Assembly: GCA_008501565.1 (NCBI GenBank)
Contig: QQUL01000051.1
Coordinates: 1-5,496, forward strand
Direction: 5' to 3'
Source of the DNA: Armatimonadota bacterium
Lineage (GTDB): Bacteria > Actinomycetota > Acidimicrobiia > Spongiisociales > UBA5794
Length of the DNA: 5,496 nucleotides
Under the pieces are notes generated by a model, which had not been told where the DNA came from, searched no databases, and worked only from the letters and a program-made list of their open reading frames with translations. Made by a program: the position numbers and the translations under genes. Below, piece after piece: positions 1 through 5,496 of this stretch (position 1 is the first letter of the stretch; each line of letters starts with the position of its first letter).

Positions 1-2234
1 TGATGGAGCTGGAAAAGAGCGGCATACCCTACGAACCGCAGCTCAAGCGCCTCGCCCTCAACGTCTTGCGCAAGCGCTTCACCGATGGACAGATCGACGA
101 GATGCTACGGCCGGCAAGCGTCGGTTACGACGACATCGTCTCGTTCCTGCACCAGGGCGAAGAAGGCACCTCGGCCTCCGTGCTCCGCACCATCTTCGAT
201 GGCGCGCAGAGCGAGGCCCTCATCACCCGGTGGCTGGCTGACGAAGAAAAGGACGAGAGCATCGTGGAGAAGGACGCCGCGGTGGAGCTCTTCAAGCTCA
301 TCGAGTCGCGCCTCGGTCTACCGGTCCGCGACAGCACCTCGATCACCGAAACCCGAGACAAGGTGCTCCGCTACGTGCTCATCGGGGAGTTTCGCTCCGA
401 CTTCGAATTCGATCCGCCGGAGTCGGTCGCAATGGTGCCCGAGCCCCCGAGCAAAGAACACGTCGAGCGGCTCCGGGATGTCGCGGAGAACCTTCGGCGT
501 GGCCACTTCGACTGCTACGTCGCCCTAGCCAACAGGGTGGAAGCCGACCTCGGGCTCGGCAAAGCAAAGATCGACGCCGGCCATCTCGGCAACATCGACA
601 CGTTCCGGTTCGAGGAGCGGGCGCTGTTGGCCTACGCCGGCGAGCTCATCTGCGCACGAGAGTACAGGAAGGCGCTCGGTATCTTCGATGGTCGCCGCCG
701 CAGCTTCTGGGTCGACCGCGACGTGGGCCGGCAGGCGCAGTGGGAAGCCTGTCGCCTGATGGCCGAACTCGGTCGCGAGATCGAGAAGGTCCGCCCCGCG
801 CTATCCAAGGGCGACGGCAACCCGGCCAAGTGGGTCCAGGCGTACTCGACCGAAGATGGCTGGTTCCGCGTCGACGAGCTTCAGCGTCGGCTCGAAACCT
901 GGGTCGCCAGGATGGACGAGGAGCCCGAGACCGAGAAGGGCCTCGCCGTCGTTCGGCGTGAGCACGAGGAGCTTCTCAAGAAGATGGCTGACGGCTTCGC
1001 CAAAGTACTCGAGGAAGCCGCTTGGACCGTTCCCGGGGCGCTGCACCAGACGCGGGTCTACCCAGAAGTCGTCCAGACCATGGGTGGCCGGGTAGCTTAC
1101 TTCTTTGTCGACGCCATGCGCTTCGAGATGGCCGTCGAGCTCGCCCGGCAGCTCGAAGGCACCAAGGACCTCACCATTTGCCCCGCCATCGCGGCGTTGC
1201 CGACGATTACGCCGGTCGGCATGGCAGCCCTGCTTCCCGGCGCGTCCGCGAGCTTCTCGGTCGTGGAGCGCAAGGGCAAGCTCGCCGCAAGCATCGAGGG
1301 CACGGAGATGTCCGGCCTGAGCGAGCGCCTTAAGTTCCTCAAGGCGAAGGTCCCGGATGTCACCGACATCGCTCTCGGCAAGGTACTCGGCAGCTCGCCT
1401 TCCAAGTTGAGCAGGTCGATCGGGGATGCCTCACTGGTGGTCGTGCGCTCCCAGGAGATCGATGCGCTGGGCGAGAACGTCGACGAGCTGACCGCCCGTG
1501 CGGCCATGGAGGGCGTCATCGGCAACGTCGCCCGGGCTATCCGCAAGCTCGCGTCGGCCGGCATCGAGAACTTTGTGGTCACTGCAGACCACGGCCACCA
1601 GTTCTCGATTCGCAAAGACGACGACATGAAGACCGACAACCCGGGCGGCGACACGGTTGACATCCACCGCCGGTGCTGGATTGGGCATGGCGGCACCACG
1701 CCGCTGGGCACGGTCCGTGTCTCGGGCGCCGAGCTCGGCTACGACACCAATCTCGACTTCGTCTTTCCGACGGGGCTCGGCGTCTTCAAGTCGGGCGGTG
1801 GGCTGAGCTTCCACCATGGCAGCGTGAGCCTGCAGGAACTCGTCATCCCGGTGGTGAGCCTGCGAATCCCGCTCAAGGACTCGAAGACGCCGACGGGCAA
1901 GGTCGCTCAGCTACACGGGCTGTCCGACAAGATCACCAACCGTACCTTCGGCGTACGGGTTCTGGTGGTTGGCGACCTCTTCACTACCGAGCCGGTAGCG
2001 CTGCGGGTGGTGATCGTCTCGGGGAATGAGCAAGTGGGCCAGGCGGGGATGGCCATCGGCGGTGATCTGGACCGCTCGAGTGGCATCCTCCACGTCAGCC
2101 CGAACTCCGAAGCCAGCGTGGGCATGATGCTCACACGCGATGATTGCACCTCGATACGCGTCATGGTCCTGGACCCGGCGACCGACGCGGTCTTGGACAA
2201 ATCTGACGAGCTACCTGTCAAGCTGGGGATCTGA
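1..2234 (+). CDS. pglZ: BREX phosphatase-like protein PglZ (5' end cut by window)
   Basis: Core BREX component of the PglZ family, which has an alkaline-phosphatase-like metal-dependent fold; it acts in the cytoplasm with the other BREX proteins in host methylation and phage exclusion. A nuclease activity has been reported for a homologue, so the true reaction is open. Counting from the ATG at base 3, visible motifs are: a conserved FDGRRRSFWV stretch (228-237) in the helical N-terminal part; FVDAMRFEM with metal-ligand candidate D370; LPTITPVGM with nucleophile candidates T401/T403; ADHGH with D529, H530 and H532; and SFHHGSVSLQE with H604/H605. Residues from about 620 to 743 look beta-rich and Ig-like. 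The 743 residues are short for the family (about 800-850), the frame is open to the left edge and no ribosome binding site is visible, so the ATG at base 3 is probably internal and roughly 100 N-terminal residues are missing. It ends two bases before brxL, in the order typical of type 1 BREX. The family is secure; the BREX subtype is less so. Confidence 0.95.
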   Translation, partial: MELEKSGIPYEPQLKRLALNVLRKRFTDGQIDEMLRPASVGYDDIVSFLHQGEEGTSASVLRTIFDGAQSEALITRWLADEEKDESIVEKDAAVELFKLIESRLGLPVRDSTSITETRDKVLRYVLIGEFRSDFEFDPPESVAMVPEPPSKEHVERLRDVAENLRRGHFDCYVALANRVEADLGLGKAKIDAGHLGNIDTFRFEERALLAYAGELICAREYRKALGIFDGRRRSFWVDRDVGRQAQWEACRLMAELGREIEKVRPALSKGDGNPAKWVQAYSTEDGWFRVDELQRRLETWVARMDEEPETEKGLAVVRREHEELLKKMADGFAKVLEEAAWTVPGALHQTRVYPEVVQTMGGRVAYFFVDAMRFEMAVELARQLEGTKDLTICPAIAALPTITPVGMAALLPGASASFSVVERKGKLAASIEGTEMSGLSERLKFLKAKVPDVTDIALGKVLGSSPSKLSRSIGDASLVVVRSQEIDALGENVDELTARAAMEGVIGNVARAIRKLASAGIENFVVTADHGHQFSIRKDDDMKTDNPGGDTVDIHRRCWIGHGGTTPLGTVRVSGAELGYDTNLDFVFPTGLGVFKSGGGLSFHHGSVSLQELVIPVVSLRIPLKDSKTPTGKVAQLHGLSDKITNRTFGVRVLVVGDLFTTEPVALRVVIVSGNEQVGQAGMAIGGDLDRSSGILHVSPNSEASVGMMLTRDDCTSIRVMVLDPATDAVLDKSDELPVKLGI

Positions 2235-2236
2235 CT

Positions 2237-4279
2237 ATGAGCAACGAGCAGGTACCGACAAGAGATGTTCTAGACGACAAGGTCAACCGCGTCTTCGCAG
2301 GCAAGGTGGTGCGCAAAGACCTGGTCCGGAAAGTCAAGGTCGGCGCCAACGTGCCGGTGTTCGTGCTCGAGTACCTGCTTGGCAAGTACTGCGCGTCGAG
2401 CGACGAGATGGCCATCCAGATGGGCCTGCAGGTCGTCAACGACACGCTGGCCGACAACTACATCCGGCCGGACGAGAGCACCAAGGCGCAGAGCAAGGTG
2501 AAGGAGGCCGGCAAGCACACGTTCATAGACAAGGTGAAGGTCCGCCTCGTCGATTCGCAGTACTGGGCCGAGGTCACCAACTTTGGCCATAAACACGTCC
2601 ACGTCCCCGACCACTACGTCCGCGACTTCGACCGACTGCTCACCGGTGGCATCTGGGCGCAAGTTGATATGCGCTTCGAGTACGACGAGGAGACGAAGGG
2701 CAAGTACCCGTTCTGGATCGACAAGCTCACCCCGATACAGCTCGCGACCTTCGACCTCGAAGAGTACCGCAAGCTACGCGCCGAATTCACCAGCGACGAA
2801 TGGCTCGACCTGATGCTGCGGAGTATGGGCTACGAGCCCGCAGCCATGGAGCGGCGGCTCAAGTTCCTGTTTCTGACCCGGCTCATTCCGCTCTGCGAGC
2901 GCAACTACAACCTCGTCGAGCTCGGCCCCCGCGGGACTGGCAAGAGCTACGCGGTCCAGGAGCTTTCGCCGTACTCGGCGCTGCTCACGGGCCCCACGAC
3001 GGTCGCAAACCTCTTCGGCCAGCAGCAGGGGCGCTACAAGGGCATGGTCCAAATCTGGGATGCCATCGGCTTCGACGAGGTCGCCGACCTCCAGAAGATG
3101 CCGAAGGAAGTCATCACCATGATGAAGACCTACTGCGAATCCGGGCAGTTCCAGCGCGGGCAAGAGGCGATGGCCGGCTACGCAAGCATCGCCATGTTCG
3201 GCAACACGCAGCAGCCCGTCGACGTCATGGTGCAGACCGGACACCTCTTCGCGCCCATGCCGGACGTCATCCGGGACGACATGGCGTTCATCGACCGGCT
3301 GCACTTCTACCTCCCAGGCTGGGAGGTGCCGAAGATGCACAACGAGCACTTCACGGACCACTACGGCTTCGTCGTCGACTACCTCGCCGAGGCCCTCCGC
3401 GACCTACGCAAGCACAACTACACCGAGATCATCGACCACCACTTCGGGCTGGGCACCCATCTCAACGCCCGCGACCGCAAGGCCGTCCGGCGCACCGTCT
3501 CGGGCCTAGTAAAGATCCTGCATCCGCACGGACAGGTCTCCCGAGAGGACATGGAGGAGCTCCTGGCGCTTGCGCTCGAAGGTCGCCGGCGCGTCAAGGA
3601 GCAGCTCAAGAAAATGGGCTCCTTCGAGTACTACCAGACCTCGTTCAGCTACCAGGTCAGCGAGACAGGAGAGGAGCTGTTCGTCGGCGTGCCCGAGCAG
3701 GGCGGCAAGGACCTCATCTCGCCCGATCCCCTGGCTCCTGGAACCATCTACAGCGCCTCGGTGAGCGGCGACGGCACCGTCGGCATGTACCGTCTGGAGA
3801 TCACCACCTCGTCTGGCGGCGGCAAGCTCAAGCCCGCGGGTGGTATCTCGGGCGCCATGAAGGAGTCCATAAACCGCGCCTTCAGCTACCTGCTCGCCAA
3901 CAAGGGTGCCTTCGGCGTCGCCCGCGAGGTCGACACCTCCGACTTCCACGTCGAGGTGATTGACCTCCTCGGCAACAAGGTCGAGGCCGAACTCGGCGTG
4001 GCCTTCTTCGTCGCCGCCTACTCGGTGCTCCGCAAGGCCCCGCCGCAGCCCGGCCTGCTCGTCCTCGGCGACATGAGCGTCCAGGGCAACGTGAAGCCCG
4101 TCCGATCCCTCACCGAGCCCCTCCAGGTCGCCATGGACAACGGCGCTAAGCGAGCCCTAATTCCAATAGAGAATAAGCGCCAATTCCTCGAGGTGAGCCC
4201 AGACGTTCTCGAGCACGTCGATCCGGTGTTCTACGGCGAGCTGCGACAAGCGGCATTCAAGGCTTTGGGTCTCAACTAG
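2237..4279 (+). CDS. brxL: BREX AAA+ ATPase with Lon-like domain, BrxL
   Basis: Complete 680-residue BrxL, the usual length of the long BrxL family. Structural work on a homologue describes a ring- or barrel-forming AAA+ protein that binds DNA, related to MCM helicases, and needed for phage restriction rather than host methylation. Order seen: N-terminal region (1 to about 200) opening with a conserved LDDKVNRVFAGKVVRKDLVRKVK stretch; AAA+ core with Walker A GPRGTGKS (230-237, K236), Walker B AIGFDE (D280, E281), sensor-1 candidate N323 in FGNT, and Arg-finger candidate R354 in FIDRLHFYLPGWE; then a Lon-like domain (about 499-678) with MKESI and ALIPIENKR segments. At the positions of the Lon catalytic Ser and Lys it has E585 and P628, so peptidase activity is unlikely. 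The start is the first ATG after the pglZ stop, with GGGGA seven bases upstream inside the last pglZ codons, which suggests translational coupling. GC content is high, like pglZ. Confidence 0.96.
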   Translation: MSNEQVPTRDVLDDKVNRVFAGKVVRKDLVRKVKVGANVPVFVLEYLLGKYCASSDEMAIQMGLQVVNDTLADNYIRPDESTKAQSKVKEAGKHTFIDKVKVRLVDSQYWAEVTNFGHKHVHVPDHYVRDFDRLLTGGIWAQVDMRFEYDEETKGKYPFWIDKLTPIQLATFDLEEYRKLRAEFTSDEWLDLMLRSMGYEPAAMERRLKFLFLTRLIPLCERNYNLVELGPRGTGKSYAVQELSPYSALLTGPTTVANLFGQQQGRYKGMVQIWDAIGFDEVADLQKMPKEVITMMKTYCESGQFQRGQEAMAGYASIAMFGNTQQPVDVMVQTGHLFAPMPDVIRDDMAFIDRLHFYLPGWEVPKMHNEHFTDHYGFVVDYLAEALRDLRKHNYTEIIDHHFGLGTHLNARDRKAVRRTVSGLVKILHPHGQVSREDMEELLALALEGRRRVKEQLKKMGSFEYYQTSFSYQVSETGEELFVGVPEQGGKDLISPDPLAPGTIYSASVSGDGTVGMYRLEITTSSGGGKLKPAGGISGAMKESINRAFSYLLANKGAFGVAREVDTSDFHVEVIDLLGNKVEAELGVAFFVAAYSVLRKAPPQPGLLVLGDMSVQGNVKPVRSLTEPLQVAMDNGAKRALIPIENKRQFLEVSPDVLEHVDPVFYGELRQAAFKALGLN

Positions 4280-4291
4280 AAAGTCGACAAC

Positions 4292-4298
4292 GGAAGAG
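4292..4298 (+). promoter_or_regulatory. Ribosome binding site of the HEPN-like gene
   Basis: GGAAGAG lies eight bases before the ATG at 4307. It settles the start: the ATG at 4300 is only one base beyond this site, is in another frame and stops after seven codons (TGA at 4321). In the gene's own frame there is no ATG, GTG or TTG between the brxL stop and 4307. Confidence 0.7.
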
Positions 4299-4306
4299 CA
4301 TGGCTC

Positions 4307-5239
4307 ATGATACGCGACCTTGAAGAATTACTCCTAAGCGTAGTCGACGCCTCCTCGAGGGAGTTCATGACCGAGGCTGTTCGTAGCTACTATGCTGGTG
4401 CGTATCGGGCTGCCGTGGTAATGGCGGTTGGGGCTGGTTTCGATGACCTCCGGCGAAAGCTAGAAAAGCTTAGTGCGAGCGGTGCTCCCACGCAGAGTAT
4501 CATCCAGGCGACCAAGTTGATCGGAGAGCTTTTCGAGCAGCAGAAACCGTATGAGAGGGCGCTCATCGAGGCGGCTGGAAAGGGTGTGGGGATGATTTCG
4601 CCATCCCAGCAGAAAAAACTGCGAACGTTGCTCGATGTAAGAAACCTCTGTGCTCACCCTTCTGGCCACATTTCGAGCTCGGAGGAGGCGCGTGACGCGA
4701 TCGCTTCCGTTGTGGACATTGTCCTTTCTCAACCTGGCCTAATGGGAGCTGTGGCCGCCAAAGAGCTTTCAACACGAGTCACGAAGAAGTCCTTTTTCCC
4801 AAGTCTTGGTAGTGTTGAAGATGCATTCTTGGTGGTCGAGCGAGAACTTGAGCTGATTTCTCCGCAATCGATGGGTCTTCTTGCAAAGACTCTATGTGAT
4901 GAGATTCTTGATTGTGTGAGAGATGGAGGCGAGTCGCTTTGGCTTAAAGGTCTGAATAAGGACTCTAGTGAACTGGATAGTCTGGCGCTCTTCATCGGAG
5001 GCATGCTGTCTCTAGATGGGCCTTCGGAGGCTGCAGTTCTTGAGCAAATCCCGCGACTTGTTATGGAAGATGATGCGGACTTCCTAACGAGTTGGTTGTT
5101 ATCCGTGAAGCCGTCAGTGATACGCTTGCTCGATAACTTGGATCGAGACCGGGCCGTAACATTGGTCGAATCAAGACGGGATATCGACAAACAGTGCATC
5201 CATTTGGTGGATGAGTGGGCGCGACTTAATCTCATATGA
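4307..5239 (+). CDS. HEPN-domain-like protein, candidate BREX accessory RNase
   Basis: A 310-residue cytoplasmic protein with no signal peptide or membrane segment. The N-terminal half reads as a HEPN-type helical domain: RSYYAGAYRAAVVMAV at 26-41, a helix pair, then DVRNLCAHPSG with R112, N113 and H117. This RN-x3-H spacing fits the Rx4-6H signature that forms the RNase active site in many HEPN toxins and abortive-infection proteins, and a polar residue after the Arg is typical. The pattern also recalls bacterial proteins of unknown function with YxAGAYRAAI and RNxCAHP blocks. Residues from about 150 to 310 are predicted helical and unrecognised. It starts 27 bases after brxL, in the same frame, with a good ribosome binding site, so cotranscription with the BREX genes is likely. 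GC content and third-base use are clearly lower than in brxL, which suggests separate acquisition. The coding call is strong, the HEPN call moderate, and an RNase or toxin role is inferred; a purely binding HEPN domain is the main alternative. Confidence 0.78.
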   Translation: MIRDLEELLLSVVDASSREFMTEAVRSYYAGAYRAAVVMAVGAGFDDLRRKLEKLSASGAPTQSIIQATKLIGELFEQQKPYERALIEAAGKGVGMISPSQQKKLRTLLDVRNLCAHPSGHISSSEEARDAIASVVDIVLSQPGLMGAVAAKELSTRVTKKSFFPSLGSVEDAFLVVERELELISPQSMGLLAKTLCDEILDCVRDGGESLWLKGLNKDSSELDSLALFIGGMLSLDGPSEAAVLEQIPRLVMEDDADFLTSWLLSVKPSVIRLLDNLDRDRAVTLVESRRDIDKQCIHLVDEWARLNLI

Positions 5240-5241
5240 GA
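5230..5241. repeat. 12-bp perfect palindrome over the stop of the HEPN-like gene
   Basis: TCTCATATGAGA is its own reverse complement and contains the TGA stop codon at 5237-5239. It could be a small operator-like site or chance; nothing else in the sequence assigns it a role. Confidence 0.3.
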
Positions 5242-5401
5242 AAAGGGCTGGCATGCGTCACAATCATGGGTCTGAGGTTCGAGTCGCAGCTGGAGCCCAG
5301 AAGCATCTGATTCGAACAGTCAAGACTGCTCGCAACTCCCGACACCTGGGGAGCCATACAGAAGAAGCTGGTTCTCCTAAAGCAGGTGTAGTTCGCCGAG
5401 C

Positions 5402-5416
5402 ACGGCATCGTGCCGT
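5402..5416 (+). other. Small hairpin, 6-bp stem
   Basis: ACGGCA and TGCCGT pair around a three-base TCG loop. It stands two bases before the long inverted repeat at 5419-5470, so the two form tandem hairpins at the operon's 3' end. It may assist termination or protect the mRNA end. Confidence 0.4.
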
Positions 5417-5418
5417 CC

Positions 5419-5470
5419 GGACTTGGGGAGAAGGCCCCTCGCTCTTGCAGGGGGCCTTCTCCCCAAGTCC
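5419..5470 (+). terminator. Terminator-like perfect 20-bp inverted repeat
   Basis: The arms at 5419-5438 and 5451-5470 are exact reverse complements over all 20 bases, with a 12-base loop at 5439-5450. The stem is GC-rich (GGGGAGAAGGCCCC core). It lies about 180 bases after the last gene, where the transcript should end. No T-run follows on either strand, so it is not a textbook intrinsic terminator. It could act as a hairpin terminator of the kind without a U-tract, work with Rho, or stabilise the mRNA 3' end. A bidirectional role is possible if a convergent gene lies to the right. Confidence 0.6.
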
Positions 5471-5496
5471 TTGCATCTCGTAGTCAGGTAGTGGAA

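Noticed and set aside
3..5. ATG at base 3 as the true pglZ start
   Set aside because: It is at the window edge in an open frame, and the resulting protein would lack about 100 residues of the usual PglZ N-terminus.
1097..1711. 204-residue open frame on the minus strand opposite pglZ
   Set aside because: It covers the PglZ catalytic core on the other strand and has no motif of its own.
2774..3361. 195-residue open frame on the minus strand opposite brxL
   Set aside because: Antisense shadow of a GC-rich gene, with low-complexity composition and no recognisable motif; brxL is clearly the coding strand.
2800..3963. 387-residue open frame on the + strand inside brxL
   Set aside because: It lies wholly within brxL in another frame and has the Arg/Pro/Gly-rich composition expected from a shifted high-GC gene, with no domain.
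4300..4323. ATG at 4300 as the start of the third gene
   Set aside because: It is out of frame with the gene, lies one base from the ribosome binding site, and gives only seven codons before TGA.
5268..5292. tRNA T-arm-like GGTTCGAGTC, possible tRNA end or attachment site
   Set aside because: The flanks do not form a proper 5-bp T stem, and no anticodon arm, D arm or acceptor stem could be found around it.
5264..5476. 70-residue open frame on the minus strand over the 3' non-coding region
   Set aside because: It reads through both arms of the inverted repeat, with biased composition and no recognisable domain.
5211..5483. 90-residue open frame over the 3' non-coding region
   Set aside because: It runs through the hairpins, overlaps the end of the HEPN-like gene, and has no ribosome binding site or domain.

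Overview
The window looks like the 3' end of a BREX (bacteriophage exclusion) defence operon from a high-GC bacterium, probably a proteobacterium, although the sequence does not fix the taxon. All genes are on the + strand. There is no rRNA, convincing tRNA, transposase, integrase or CRISPR array.

Layout: (1) Bases 1-2234 hold pglZ, cut by the left edge. It has the metal-dependent alkaline-phosphatase-like PglZ core with its Asp, Thr, DHG and His motifs in order. (2) Two bases later, 2237-4279 hold a complete brxL, which encodes an AAA+ ATPase with intact Walker A, Walker B, sensor and Arg-finger candidates. Its C-terminal domain has the Lon-protease fold signature but lacks the Ser-Lys catalytic pair. 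(3) After 27 bases, 4307-5239 hold a 310-residue protein whose N-terminal half looks like a HEPN domain (RN-x3-H motif, the usual HEPN RNase signature) and whose C-terminal half I do not recognise. (4) Bases 5240-5496 are non-coding. They hold a small hairpin followed by a perfect 20-bp inverted repeat that probably ends the transcription unit.

The pglZ-brxL order is the usual end of a type 1 BREX locus (brxA-brxB-brxC-pglX-pglZ-brxL); type 4 loci also carry both genes and are not excluded. The other core genes would lie to the left, outside the window. PglZ and BrxL would act with BrxC and PglX to mark host DNA by methylation and block phage DNA replication.

The main point of interest is the HEPN-like gene. 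It follows brxL in the same direction with a good ribosome binding site, but its base composition is much lower in GC than the two BREX genes (43% against 65% in one sampled 60-base stretch of each). It therefore looks like a separately acquired add-on, possibly an RNA-cutting abortive-infection module using the BREX transcript. That role is inferred.
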